The notes under the pieces were generated by a model that searched no databases, was not told the DNA's origin, and saw only the letters and a program-made list of their open reading frames with translations. The translations under genes and the position numbers were made by a program. This document shows positions 32,426 to 41,299 of a DNA stretch of 64,000 nucleotides, piece by piece. The stretch lies in assembly GCA_942493145.1 (NCBI GenBank), contig OW818679.1, positions 1,488,001-1,552,000 on the forward strand. The letters run 5' to 3'. This stretch comes from ENR-C20 sp942493145 (GTDB lineage Bacteria > Bacillota > Clostridia > Acetivibrionales > DTU013). The stretch's first letter is position 1. Every line of letters starts with the position of its first letter.

Positions 32426-33598
32426 ATGCAATCAAGGTATGGAAGCAGTAAGCCTTTTATCTATCTGGACAATGCGGCAACATCATTTCCCAAGCCGGAA
32501 GCAGTATACAGGGAGATGGATCAATGCATGAGGAACTATTGTGCCAATCCCGGAAGAAGCGGCCATTCGATGGCTGCTGAAGCCGGAAGGATGGTTATGC
32601 TGGCCAGGGATGAGGTTTGCAATTTTTTTGGGATTAAAGATAATTTACAGCTGATATTCACAAAAAATGCAACCGAAGCTATCAATATTGCTTTAAAAGG
32701 GTTGCTCAAGCCGGGTCAGCGTGTAGTAACAACAAGTATGGAACACAATTCCGTTATCCGCCCTCTTAAAACAATGGAGAGAAACATGGGAATATGTCTT
32801 GATATTGTAAGAGGAAACGAGTATGGGGAAATTGACCCTGATGATATAAGAAAAGCAATAAAAAGAAACACTGCACTGATCGTAAGCACACTCTCATCAA
32901 ATGTTAACGGTATTATTATGCCTGTTGCTGATATTGGGCGTGTTGCAGGTAATGCAGGGATAACATTTCTTGTAGACGCTTCACAGGGGGCAGGGTCACT
33001 GCCTTTGGTTATTGACGAAATCGATGCAGATCTGCTGGCCTTCCCAGGTCACAAAGGGCTGCTGGGACCCCAGGGAACCGGCGGGTTATATGTGAGGAAG
33101 GGTCTGAAGCTGAAAACAATCATTGAAGGTGGAACAGGCAGCAATTCTGAGAATATCCTTCAGCCGGAATACATGCCTGATCACCATGAGAGTGGAACCC
33201 TCAACACACCTGGTATTGCCGGACTGTATCAAGGGGTCCGTTATATTTGCAACAGGGGGAGGGAAAATATCAGGCAGCATAAAGGCATGCTTACAAACAG
33301 GCTGCACGAAGGACTCAAGGAGATAAATGGAATAAAACTCTTAAGCAGGGAGGACTTCAGCAGAAATTCGGGAATCGTCGCCCTTGAAATGGGGGAGTAT
33401 GATTCGACGGAGTTATCCGACATACTTGATAAAGTATATAGAATTGCATCAAGAGGCGGGCTTCATTGTTCTCCACTGGCCCATGATACACTGGGTACTT
33501 CCACTGGCGGGCTTCTACGGCTAAGTGTAGGGTGCTTCAACACTGTTGAGGAAATTGACCGGACGCTGGTTGCATTCAGAAAAATTTCCTACACCTAA
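32426..33598 (+). CDS. Cysteine desulfurase-like PLP enzyme (class V aminotransferase)
   Basis: 390 aa. Fold-type I, class V. N-terminal IYLDNAATSFPKPEAVYREMD, central HNSVIRPL and the PLP Lys in LLAFPGHKGLLGPQGTGGLYV (about 211-220). GGLHCSPLAHDTLGT near residue 350 provides a Cys in the desulfurase position. It resembles the am_tr_V / EF2568 subfamily, which release sulfur or selenium from Cys or Sec. No IscU/SufU partner is adjacent. The start is ATG 32426 with GGGGAG upstream. Confidence 0.88.
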   Translation: MQSRYGSSKPFIYLDNAATSFPKPEAVYREMDQCMRNYCANPGRSGHSMAAEAGRMVMLARDEVCNFFGIKDNLQLIFTKNATEAINIALKGLLKPGQRVVTTSMEHNSVIRPLKTMERNMGICLDIVRGNEYGEIDPDDIRKAIKRNTALIVSTLSSNVNGIIMPVADIGRVAGNAGITFLVDASQGAGSLPLVIDEIDADLLAFPGHKGLLGPQGTGGLYVRKGLKLKTIIEGGTGSNSENILQPEYMPDHHESGTLNTPGIAGLYQGVRYICNRGRENIRQHKGMLTNRLHEGLKEINGIKLLSREDFSRNSGIVALEMGEYDSTELSDILDKVYRIASRGGLHCSPLAHDTLGTSTGGLLRLSVGCFNTVEEIDRTLVAFRKISYT

Positions 33599-33641
33599 GA
33601 CATTTCAAATGATGCTCCGTATCATTATCATGAAAGGAATT

Positions 33642-33662
33642 TTACTCAATTAAGCTGAGTAA
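33642..33662. repeat. Short inverted repeat before small membrane gene
   Basis: TTACTCA (33642-33648) and TGAGTAA (33656-33662), 7-bp arms with a 7-nt loop. It lies about 48 nt before the ATG of the 54-aa gene and has no T-tract; perhaps an operator. Confidence 0.4.
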
Positions 33663-33709
33663 TAATTACTTTGTGATAGTAATAAAATCTAGAAAAGGAG
33701 ATGGGTATT

Positions 33710-33874
33710 ATGAGAGATGCAATTAGAAATATTCTTGCTGTTTTAGTCCTTATTGTACTTGTTGTTATAGCGCTGAAGGTATTGAGGATTGCACTGGCAA
33801 TAGTTCTTCCGATAGCTGCGGTAGCGTTGATAGCCTATTTCATTTATTACCTGGTAACAGGCAAGCGTGTCTGA
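33710..33874 (+). CDS. Small hydrophobic membrane protein (54 aa)
   Basis: 54 aa, almost entirely hydrophobic: two helices separated by KVLRI (about residues 7-24 and 27-48), short basic C-terminus TGKRV. AAAGGAG (33694-33700) is 9 nt from the ATG, an excellent RBS; an in-frame ATG at 33701 would abut it. No family recognised. Free-standing small membrane proteins of this sort are common in Clostridia. It is too short for many gene finders. Confidence 0.65.
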   Translation: MRDAIRNILAVLVLIVLVVIALKVLRIALAIVLPIAAVALIAYFIYYLVTGKRV

Positions 33875-33964
33875 ATCAGGTGGCTAAATAAAATCCGGTG
33901 TTGTTAAAAGGGTAATGATGGTGGTAAATTATAGTTAAGACATAATGTGTGGGAGGAATGGTTT

Positions 33965-34603
33965 ATGACTGAACGATTACCTTTTATCATTACCATCAGC
34001 AGGCAGTTGGGGAGCGGAGGCTCCTACATCGGACAGAAACTGGCTGATAATTTGGGTATAAGCTATGTGGACAGGGAAATAATCAAACAGGCATCAAAAG
34101 AACTGGGCATTGTGGAGGAACAACTTGAATTGCGTGACGAGAAGGAACGCAGTTGGTGGGATTCTTTCCTTAAGGTCGGCATTTACAATGCACCTATGGA
34201 ATACATCCCTCCGCAGATTTATTTACCGTCTGAGTACGATTTGTTCGAGACTGAAACCAATATCATCAACAGGATTGCCAAGAATTATTCCGCAGTCATA
34301 GTCGGAAGATGTGGAAGCTATATACTCAGGGATTATTCCAGACACCTCAGCGTTTTCCTGCATGCCGACACTGATTTCCGAAAGGAGAGAGTGCGCGGGT
34401 TATATAAAGCAAATGATACGAAGGCTGTCAAGTTAATTGAAGACAGTGACAAGTCACGCGCGCGTTATCACCGGGATATTACAGGCAGGGAATGGATCGA
34501 CGCCCGCCAATATCATCTTTCCCTGGACACCAGCAGGCTTGGAATGGAAGGATCAATAAACATCATATTAAATTATATAAAAGAACATTACGGAGAAATT
34601 TAG
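33965..34603 (+). CDS. Cytidylate kinase-like family protein
   Basis: 212 aa from ATG 33965 (GGGAGG 8 nt upstream; the GTG at 33947 is in frame but unsupported). P-loop-like start ITISRQLGSGGSYIGQKLAD, then YVDREIIKQASKELG, VIVGRCGSYIL and RYHRDITGREWIDARQYHLSL, matching the 'cytidylate kinase-like' AAA_33 family common in Clostridia. Real CMP kinase activity has not been shown for this group; it may phosphorylate another small molecule. Confidence 0.88.
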   Translation: MTERLPFIITISRQLGSGGSYIGQKLADNLGISYVDREIIKQASKELGIVEEQLELRDEKERSWWDSFLKVGIYNAPMEYIPPQIYLPSEYDLFETETNIINRIAKNYSAVIVGRCGSYILRDYSRHLSVFLHADTDFRKERVRGLYKANDTKAVKLIEDSDKSRARYHRDITGREWIDARQYHLSLDTSRLGMEGSINIILNYIKEHYGEI

Positions 34604-34626
34604 CCCCGTCAAACTGTGGTAAAATA

Positions 34627-35673
34627 TCAGCTGTTATGTACGATTGATAACCGGCGGTTCATTCTGAAGACGTATTTACGTTGAAACCAATAGCTCAATG
34701 TGAATATGCCGGTTTCCACAATGCATTTAGCAAGGATCAGCGGGATACCCGCCTTTACATTGAGGAGGTACAGGAAACAGTAATTGATTGAAAGTACTAT
34801 GGCTGCAAGTGAATAATATTTAAGGAGTGCGCTTTTTATATCTGAAATACTGTTTCTGTCGAAGACAAAGGTCCTGTTCATGAAAAAGTTAAACAATGAA
34901 CTGAAAACCCTGGCTCCTACTGCAGAGAACAGAAGGTTTGACGTAATATGCTGGAAGACCAGCAGAAGGACAAAATCAATTAAACCGGACAGTATGGAAG
35001 ATGCGCTGAACTTCAATATGGGCATATAAACCCTGGCAGAATCTCTTATTGTTCGAAAATGGGAGGATTTGTTGTTTAAGAGGTATACAGTATCAATGTC
35101 TATCTCGTGAAAGGAATAGCCATCCTTTTTTGCATCCAGCAGCATGTTCATTTCATATTCAAAACGTTCTCCGGGAATTTGGCAAAGCCAGATGAGCATA
35201 TCGGATGAAAAGCCCCGGAGCCCTGTCTGAGTATCATAGATCCTGTTACCTGTCGTGAAGGAGAATACTGTTCTTGTTATCGTGTTCCCGAAACGGCTTC
35301 TGAAGGGAACATTGCCGGTGAACCGTCTGCTGCCGAGTATGATATGACCTTTGTATTCATTGATTTTTGCGGATATACGCATTATATCCTGAGGAAGGTG
35401 CTGCCCGTCGCTGTCTGCACACACTACGCCTTCATTTTCACCAGATTCCATGATATAGCCGAAACCTGTCTTCAGTGCACTGCCTTTGCCTTTATTCCTA
35501 TCGTGGGTCAGGACTGTGCAGCCGGATTCACCTACACTCTTGAATATGTGGCCGTAACTGCTCCCGCTTCCGTCATCCACTACAACTATTTTGAAACTGC
35601 ACATCTCCCTTATTTTATCTATTAAAACTATCAACCTTTCATCGGGCTCATAGGACGGTATAAGAATTGTCAT
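34627..35673 (-). CDS. Glycosyltransferase family 2 - GtrA fusion
   Basis: 348 aa. N-terminal GT2 domain (about 1-215) with ILIPSYEPDERLIVLI, VVDDGSGS, the metal-binding CADSDGQHLP and GSRRFTGNVPFRSRFGN, like polyprenyl-phosphate glucosyl/mannosyltransferases. From about 225 the sequence turns into four GtrA-like membrane helices (FSASSILSGLIDFVLLLVFQ, MNRTFVFDRNS and so on). GtrA-type proteins flip or assist lipid-linked sugars. The fusion implies transfer of a single sugar to lipid carrier at the membrane. The downstream convergent gene is the cytidylate-kinase-like one. Confidence 0.9.
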   Translation of the reverse strand: MTILIPSYEPDERLIVLIDKIREMCSFKIVVVDDGSGSSYGHIFKSVGESGCTVLTHDRNKGKGSALKTGFGYIMESGENEGVVCADSDGQHLPQDIMRISAKINEYKGHIILGSRRFTGNVPFRSRFGNTITRTVFSFTTGNRIYDTQTGLRGFSSDMLIWLCQIPGERFEYEMNMLLDAKKDGYSFHEIDIDTVYLLNNKSSHFRTIRDSARVYMPILKFSASSILSGLIDFVLLLVFQHITSNLLFSAVGARVFSSLFNFFMNRTFVFDRNSISDIKSALLKYYSLAAIVLSINYCFLYLLNVKAGIPLILAKCIVETGIFTLSYWFQRKYVFRMNRRLSIVHNS

Positions 35674-35744
35674 AGTAATATCTCCTCTTCTTAGGAATTT
35701 TTATAAGTGATTGCTTAATGCTTTCATGTTTATTTTGAAGCAAG

Positions 35745-36728
35745 TCATCCGATATAGATAATGTCACTGGTAGCGCGTTCGTTTCCCTTGCCGAGCGGGT
35801 TGTTTACCACCCTTCCCATAAAGTACATTGTGGAGGAACCTCCACCGTCAAGGTTGTAAGCTTCGGTACAGCCAAGCTCCACAAAAAGATTGGAAAATTC
35901 AGCCAGTGTCATGCCTCTGCTGTAGTTGCCGGAACGTCCATCCACCACTACAAATACATAATGGTTGGCTGAGATCATTCCTATCCCTGTCCTGGGATTT
36001 GAATTCTGAATGGACCTGTTGCCCATATTTGTATCGATAGTCACTTTCCCTGAATATTCTACTGCATCACCGTCAGTGACAAGCGCCGGGCCAAAGGAGA
36101 AGGTATTTACAACTCCTGCTTCTAGCAGCTCCGATGAAGACACTTCTGTTTCGTCATATATCTCCATAGTACCGTCAATATAGAGGGCCATTCCCATGCG
36201 GGCCGGTTCATCTCTGTATAGTATGCCGTTCCTGATAATGACTCCGTCACTGCGGAAACCGTAGTAATCACCGTTTATTGCAAGGATTGCGTTGTTGTCT
36301 GAGGCTATTTCTGAGGTATCTTCTACGATGTTGGTCCCAAAGAAGTTCTTTGCAAGGGCTGATTTAAGGTGTGAAGAATCATTAAGCACCACATCGGCAA
36401 CATAGTATGTTATCATGTCACTCCCGGACCCGGTTTGGACCTTCTCAACACTGATGGTCACTTCATCACTGCTGTAATTCCAGTCATCATAGGTTACATT
36501 GCCGGAATCTGTGGATGTTTCTTCTGTATTTGTGTTTGCTGCTGTATCTGTGGTTGTGGTACTTTCAGCAGGTGTGGCCGAGACTACGGTTTGTGTGGAC
36601 GGAACACTGGCTTCCACATGTTCTATAAGATAACGGTCGGCCAGCAGATATAAAGCTGACGTCAAAAACACAATGAGAAATACTATAATAAATTTTACTT
36701 TTCTGCTTTTACTTTTTACATTTTTCAT
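35745..36728 (-). CDS. Phosphodiester glycosidase (NAGPA domain) family protein, membrane-anchored
   Basis: 327 aa from ATG 36728, since an AGGG RBS lies about 9 nt before it and earlier in-frame codons are not supported. One N-terminal membrane helix (about 9-28) is followed by a Thr/Ser-rich linker (TTTTDTAANTNTEETSTDSG) and the NAGPA domain (about 95-327) with AINGDYYGFRSDGVIIRNG, FVVVDGRSGNYSRGMTLAEF and NLDGGGSSTMYFMG. These proteins cleave or process sugar phosphodiesters in the wall or exopolysaccharide. It sits with envelope and two-component genes. Confidence 0.88.
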   Translation of the reverse strand: MKNVKSKSRKVKFIIVFLIVFLTSALYLLADRYLIEHVEASVPSTQTVVSATPAESTTTTDTAANTNTEETSTDSGNVTYDDWNYSSDEVTISVEKVQTGSGSDMITYYVADVVLNDSSHLKSALAKNFFGTNIVEDTSEIASDNNAILAINGDYYGFRSDGVIIRNGILYRDEPARMGMALYIDGTMEIYDETEVSSSELLEAGVVNTFSFGPALVTDGDAVEYSGKVTIDTNMGNRSIQNSNPRTGIGMISANHYVFVVVDGRSGNYSRGMTLAEFSNLFVELGCTEAYNLDGGGSSTMYFMGRVVNNPLGKGNERATSDIIYIG

Positions 36729-36858
36729 ATGAATCATCCCTGCCTTCAAATTGTTCTTATCAATGCCGTTGGATAAATTACTTTTACATCATGAAACCAA
36801 TTTAAACCATTAGCCTTAAATAAACCTTAATTTTTTATACTTTTATCTCAGCAAGCGA

Positions 36859-36904
36859 CAGGGAAGTGAAGTGATATAATGCAGGGAAGTGATGTGATAT
36901 AAAA
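36859..36904 (+). repeat. Two near-identical 23-bp units
   Basis: 36859-36881 and 36882-36904 (CAGGGAAGTGAAGTGATATA and CAGGGAAGTGATGTGATATA at their starts) differ at about four positions. They lie in the 250-nt gap between the NAGPA and histidine kinase genes, followed by an AGCCAATG...CATTGGCT pairing (about 36911-36949). Confidence 0.7.
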
Positions 36905-36982
36905 ATGAAGCCAATGAAGAAGGGCTGGATGCCTTTCAACATTGGCTGGATTAAATAACTGATGATAAAATTAATTCCTGCG

Positions 36983-38266
36983 TTATTGGGGATTTGAGCT
37001 ATTATTGTTGTAGTTCACATTATACAGTGGAAGCTCAACATTGAAGGTGGTAAGTTTATCAACAACAGAGCTTTTCACAGAAATCTTACCACCATGCTGG
37101 TCAACAATGGCCTTGGCAATAGCAAGACCCAACCCGTAACCTCCGTTCTTCCTGGAACGTGATTCATCTGTGCGATAAAACCTGTCGAAAATTTTACCCA
37201 GATGCTCTTCGGCAATTCCTTCACCGGTATTTGAAACAGATAGAACAACACAATTCTGTTGCTTTTTCAACGCAATTGACAGTTTGCCGGCGGCGTTCGT
37301 GTACTTTATGGCATTATCCAGCAGGATCATGGCGACCTGGCTTATTTGCTCGCTGCTACCGAAGACTTTCATTGCAGGTTCAATATTGTAGTCAAATGTT
37401 ATGTCATGCTCGAAAATTACCGCCTCCATTGCGAGTATTATATTCTCGACTGTGTCACTCATATTGAAGACAGTAAAAATCAGCTCCTTTTCGGAATTGT
37501 CAATCTGGGTAAGGTACAACAGGTCATTGGTGAGCCTGGTCATCCTTTCAGACTCGGATTTTATATAGTATAGCCACTTTGATTGATTGTTGATTGTTTC
37601 ATCACCATTTGAAAGCAATACATCCACATTGGTGTTTATAACTGCAAGGGGGGTCTTGAGTTCGTGTGATGCGTCGGCTATGAACTGCTTCTGCTTGTCA
37701 AATGCCTCCCTGACCGGTTTAATTGCCCTGTTTGCGAAGTACCTGCTTATGAGATATATTACAACCAACATGACAAGGAAAACAATCAAAAAGGTGTATA
37801 TGAGGTTTGTAAGAATTGCCTGTTGTGAGGATATATCAAGGAATACCAGTTTATATCCGTCAAAAACCGAAGATTTCAAATACGTCCAATAGGTGTCGTC
37901 GATCCTGAATACACCTGACTCCCTGTTTTGTTCCAATACGATGTTTTTAGCGGTTTCGTTGAATTCATTATCTTGCTCCAGGATTGATATATACGAAGTG
38001 ATATTATATTCACCGTCCGTTATAAGGATAACAGAAACAGACCTGTCCGGGGTTTTTTCAGGTTTGGGTCTTATGCCCGGGTTCAGGTCCATATCTCCTG
38101 CAGGACCTCTGTTATTTCCCGACAGCCGGTAAAGGTCGCCTTCAATATCTGCATGCACATTTTGATAAGTGATGATATATATCGATGAGAAGGATATCAT
38201 CATCATAACTGTGATCAAAACCAGATTAATTAAGAGGAACTTATTGCGAAGCTTCTTAAACATCAA
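36983..38266 (-). CDS. Sensor histidine kinase
   Basis: 427 aa. Two membrane helices (about 8-31 and 160-180) flank an extracytoplasmic sensor of about 130 residues, a short HAMP-like linker (SRYFANRAIKPVREAFDKQ), the H box FIADASHELKTPLAVINTNV (His about 208), N box LLDNAIKYTN and G box GGYGLGLAIAKAIVDQHGG. It autophosphorylates and passes phosphate to the response regulator whose gene overlaps it by 4 nt. The sensed signal is unknown; envelope neighbours suggest a wall stress function. Confidence 0.95.
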   Translation of the reverse strand: MMFKKLRNKFLLINLVLITVMMMISFSSIYIITYQNVHADIEGDLYRLSGNNRGPAGDMDLNPGIRPKPEKTPDRSVSVILITDGEYNITSYISILEQDNEFNETAKNIVLEQNRESGVFRIDDTYWTYLKSSVFDGYKLVFLDISSQQAILTNLIYTFLIVFLVMLVVIYLISRYFANRAIKPVREAFDKQKQFIADASHELKTPLAVINTNVDVLLSNGDETINNQSKWLYYIKSESERMTRLTNDLLYLTQIDNSEKELIFTVFNMSDTVENIILAMEAVIFEHDITFDYNIEPAMKVFGSSEQISQVAMILLDNAIKYTNAAGKLSIALKKQQNCVVLSVSNTGEGIAEEHLGKIFDRFYRTDESRSRKNGGYGLGLAIAKAIVDQHGGKISVKSSVVDKLTTFNVELPLYNVNYNNNSSNPQ

Positions 38267-38940
38267 TTCCTGACCTCCAAAACATAACCGACGCCCCTGA
38301 CGGCAGTTATCGAGACTTCAGAACTTAAAAAGGAAAGCTTTTTTCTTAAAAAGGAAATATAAACTTCCACGTGGTTGTATTCAATATCCGAATCAAATCC
38401 CCAGAGCTTCTCAATGATCAATTCCTTGGGTGTCGTGAGGTTCTTCCTCATAATGAGGAATTCCATCAGCTCACTTTCCTTTAAAGTGAGCTTAACATCC
38501 TTACCGTTCTTTGACAGCTTAAGGTTGGAAGTGTTCAATTCGATATCACCGAATTTAAGGGCGTCATCAGGCAGAATCTCACCCTTGCGCCTGGAAAGTG
38601 CCCGTATTCTGGCAAGCAACTCTTCTGTTGCAAATGGCTTTGCAAGATAATCATCAGCTCCGGTATCCAGACCTTTGACCTTGTCGGACAATTCGCCCTT
38701 TGCCGTAAGCAGAATGACAGGTGCTGCAATGCCTTCCTTTCTAATATTTTTCAATATTGTAAGGCCGTCCATTTTGGGCAGCATGATATCAAGAATAATC
38801 AAATCGTATATGCCTGTAAGTGCATTGTCCAGTCCCGATTCTCCATCCTCGCAAACATCGACTGCATAATTTTTCTTTTTTAATATCTGTGTCAGTGCTT
38901 CCGCCAGATGAACCTCATCTTCAACTATTAAAATCTTCAT
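38263..38940 (-). CDS. OmpR-family response regulator
   Basis: 225 aa. Receiver with acidic pocket VEDEVH, phospho-acceptor Asp in LIILDIMLPKMDG (about residue 51), T in LLTAKG and K in LAKPFATEELLARIR, then a winged-helix DNA-binding domain (about 130-225) with ELIIEKLWGFDSDIEYNHVEVYISFLRKKL. First gene of the pair. The region upstream carries a direct repeat with 11-bp period (39043-39062), a typical OmpR-family target. Confidence 0.96.
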   Translation of the reverse strand: MKILIVEDEVHLAEALTQILKKKNYAVDVCEDGESGLDNALTGIYDLIILDIMLPKMDGLTILKNIRKEGIAAPVILLTAKGELSDKVKGLDTGADDYLAKPFATEELLARIRALSRRKGEILPDDALKFGDIELNTSNLKLSKNGKDVKLTLKESELMEFLIMRKNLTTPKELIIEKLWGFDSDIEYNHVEVYISFLRKKLSFLSSEVSITAVRGVGYVLEVRN

Positions 38941-39042
38941 TTAATAACCTTTCAAATTGCTATCCACTCAGTGGAGTGGGTAAGTTGTGTTTTTAGCATA
39001 TCGTCATAATTATATCACAGTAATCCTTTAAAGAACCTTAAA

Positions 39043-39062
39043 TTGTGAACAGGTTGTGAACA
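39043..39062. promoter_or_regulatory. Candidate response-regulator direct repeat
   Basis: TTGTGAACA at 39043-39051 and again at 39054-39062, one helical turn (11 bp) apart, in the 243-nt divergent gap between the regulator operon and the VTC gene. Such tandem half-sites are usual for OmpR/PhoB-type regulators. Confidence 0.5.
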
Positions 39063-39183
39063 AAAAAGTTTGCCGGGATATTATCATATTTAAAAACGAA
39101 AACTTTTTCATAATGTTAATTCTTCTTTAAGCTTTGTTTAAGGATTGTCTCGTAAAATGATGATAAAGAGAGGGAGATGACTT

Positions 39184-39978
39184 ATGGCAGTAGAAGTCTT
39201 CAATAGATATGAAAGCAAATACCTTATTGATCATGAGGCATTTATGAGCCTGCAGGACAGGCTGGCGGAATATATGGAACCTGACGAGTACAACAAGAAA
39301 CATGATTTTTATACAATCAGCAATATCTATTATGACACAAAGGACAATAACCTGATCAGGACTTCGATATCCAAACCGGAATACAAGGAGAAGCTCAGGC
39401 TGAGGGCGTATGGTGTACCGGATGAAAACGGAAAAGCTTATATGGAGATAAAGAAAAAATGTTGTGGATTGGTCAATAAAAGAAGAACAACCCTCAGACT
39501 CAATGAGGCCTACGAATTTGTCAGGACCGGAACACAACCCGAATTGCGGAATTATATGAATAAACAGGTTTTGAAAGAAATCGAATACATCATTAAGCTT
39601 TATGAACCGGAACCCAAGCTTTACCTTGCTTATGACCGAAAGGCATATTTTGGAACGGATGACCATGATTTGAGGATAACCTTTGATACAAACATTAGGA
39701 CAAGGAGATATGACCTGAGACTGGAAAACGGAGATTATGGAGAAAGCTTGCTGCAAAACGGACAAACGCTGATGGAGATCAAGGCCGGGAAGAGTCTGCC
39801 CATGTGGCTTTGCAGGTTGCTTTCTGAAAACAGGATATTTAAGACCAGCTTTTCCAAGTACGGAAAAGAGTATGAGAAAATGCTGAATAACGAGAGAAAC
39901 TCAATTATAAAAGGAGATATGGAGATATGTTCGAAGCCTTATTCACTACAACCTCAACTGATACTGCAATATCAGTAA
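39184..39978 (+). CDS. VTC-domain (polyphosphate polymerase-like) protein
   Basis: 264 aa. A tunnel-fold domain of the polyphosphate polymerase (VTC4-like) family. Seen: VFNRYESKYLIDHE near the N-terminus, YYDTKDNNLIRTS, EKLRLRAYG, YMEIKKKCCGLVNKRR and FGTDDHDLRITFD, i.e. the basic residues that line the active tunnel, and TLMEIKAGKSLPMW near the end. Prokaryotic members are often encoded with a DUF4956 membrane protein, sometimes with CotH. Here it overlaps the DUF4956 gene by 52 nt in another frame. polyP synthesis is inferred, not shown. Confidence 0.9.
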   Translation: MAVEVFNRYESKYLIDHEAFMSLQDRLAEYMEPDEYNKKHDFYTISNIYYDTKDNNLIRTSISKPEYKEKLRLRAYGVPDENGKAYMEIKKKCCGLVNKRRTTLRLNEAYEFVRTGTQPELRNYMNKQVLKEIEYIIKLYEPEPKLYLAYDRKAYFGTDDHDLRITFDTNIRTRRYDLRLENGDYGESLLQNGQTLMEIKAGKSLPMWLCRLLSENRIFKTSFSKYGKEYEKMLNNERNSIIKGDMEICSKPYSLQPQLILQYQ

Positions 39979-40613
39979 GCGGAGCGATTGTTACAGTCCT
40001 GGTGGCATTCCTGCTGGGAGGAATCATCAGCCTGACGTATATGAAGACCTGCAACAAAGGAAGTTATTCGCAGACCTTTTCATTGACAATGGTGATATTA
40101 CCGGCAGTAGTTGCCATCATCGTAATGATGATAGGCAATAACATAGCAAGGGCATTCAGTCTGGCAGGAGCATTTTCGATAATCAGGTTCAGAAGCGCGG
40201 CCGGTGATCCTAAAGATATCACGTATGTACTTTTCGCTATGGCTTCGGGATTGTCCTGCGGTGTTGGAGCTTATGGATATGCAGCACTTTTTACGGTGTT
40301 GCTGTGCTTGCTGATGGTGCTGTTGCACGTTTTCAATTTCGGTGCAAAAAAGATGTCACAGAAGATACTAAAAATAACAATACCAGAGGATTTGGATTAT
40401 GAAGGTGCCTTTGACGATGTTTTCGGTGAATTCACATCCGCCCACGAGTTGAAGAAAGTGAAGACCACCGATATGGGTAGCTTATTCGAACTGGCATACA
40501 TAATAACCATGGACAATAAGAAAAACCAGAAGCAGTTCATCGATGCGCTGCGTTGCAGGAACGGCAATCTGAGCATAGTGTTGTCGATGGCCGCTGATTC
40601 CGGGGATTATTAA
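39927..40613 (+). CDS. DUF4956 membrane protein
   Basis: 228 aa. An N-terminal hydrophobic region with about four helices (residues 15-135; SLAGAFSIIRFRSAAGDPKD, SGLSCGVGAYGYAALFTVLL) and a cytoplasmic C-terminal ACT-like domain (about 140-228). The family almost always accompanies a VTC-domain protein and probably serves as its membrane partner. The start overlaps 52 nt of the VTC gene, with AAGGAG at 39911-39916, so translation is coupled. Confidence 0.9.
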   Translation: MFEALFTTTSTDTAISVSGAIVTVLVAFLLGGIISLTYMKTCNKGSYSQTFSLTMVILPAVVAIIVMMIGNNIARAFSLAGAFSIIRFRSAAGDPKDITYVLFAMASGLSCGVGAYGYAALFTVLLCLLMVLLHVFNFGAKKMSQKILKITIPEDLDYEGAFDDVFGEFTSAHELKKVKTTDMGSLFELAYIITMDNKKNQKQFIDALRCRNGNLSIVLSMAADSGDY

Positions 40614-40644
40614 AATAGAGGAGCAGGTAAGATCCCAAATATTA

Positions 40645-40682
40645 AGGCGTATAAATCAAGTTATCTTAATTTATACGCCTTT
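40645..40682. terminator. Bidirectional terminator
   Basis: AAGGCGTATAAAT and ATTTATACGCCTT form a 13-bp perfect stem with a 12-nt loop and T-rich/A-rich flanks, ending both the DUF4956 transcript and the convergent lemA operon. Confidence 0.85.
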
Positions 40683-40689
40683 GGAGAAA

Positions 40690-41238
40690 CTAGAACTTAA
40701 CCTGCGGAGCGTTCCTTTCCAGGTCGTCGACGTTGAAGAAGGGTTCCTCCTTGAAGTTGAACATAGAGGCAATGATGCTTGAGGGGAACATCTGGATGGC
40801 ATTGTTGTACATCATGGTTACGTCATTGTAGAACTGTCTTGCAAAGGTTATCTTGTCTTCGGTTTTGGCAAGCTGGTCCTGCAGCTCAACAAAATTAGTA
40901 TTGGCCTTGAGATCAGGATATGCTTCAGCAACTGCAAACAACCTTCCGAGAACCTGTGTCAATTCACCATTGGCCTTCATCATTTCCTGTGGGGATGAAG
41001 CGGACATATATTTCGTCCGGGCGGAGGTAACTTCCTCAAAGGTTCCACGCTCATGGGCCGCATATCCTTTGACAGTTTCCATAAGATTGGGTATTAGGTC
41101 AAACCTTCTCTTCAGCTGGACATCGATCTGGCTCCAGGAATTCCTCACCTTGTTCCTTTTGCCTACCAGTCCGTTGTACATGGCAATTACAATGATTGCA
41201 AGGATGACAAGTATTAAAAGTATAATTGGGCCTGTCAT
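40690..41238 (-). CDS. lemA: LemA family protein
   Basis: 182 aa. One N-terminal membrane helix (about 5-23), then the LemA helical bundle: NSWSQIDVQLKRRFDLIPNLMETVKGYAAHERGTF, EAYPDLKANTNF, QLAKTEDKITFARQFYND. The protein topology is N-out with a cytoplasmic or extracytoplasmic helical domain; molecular role is not known. It follows the DUF2207 gene on the same strand (62 nt), a pair seen in many bacteria. Confidence 0.94.
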   Translation of the reverse strand: MTGPIILLILVILAIIVIAMYNGLVGKRNKVRNSWSQIDVQLKRRFDLIPNLMETVKGYAAHERGTFEEVTSARTKYMSASSPQEMMKANGELTQVLGRLFAVAEAYPDLKANTNFVELQDQLAKTEDKITFARQFYNDVTMMYNNAIQMFPSSIIASMFNFKEEPFFNVDDLERNAPQVKF

Positions 41239-41299
41239 ACAAATACCTCCCTTAATTTTTATTTATCAATAAATTTGGTTCATTAACCATACTTCAGGA

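Noticed and set aside
36905..36958. Short plus-strand frame (17 codons) after the 23-bp repeats
   Set aside because: No RBS and the DNA pairs with itself as a hairpin; probably a terminator-like structure.
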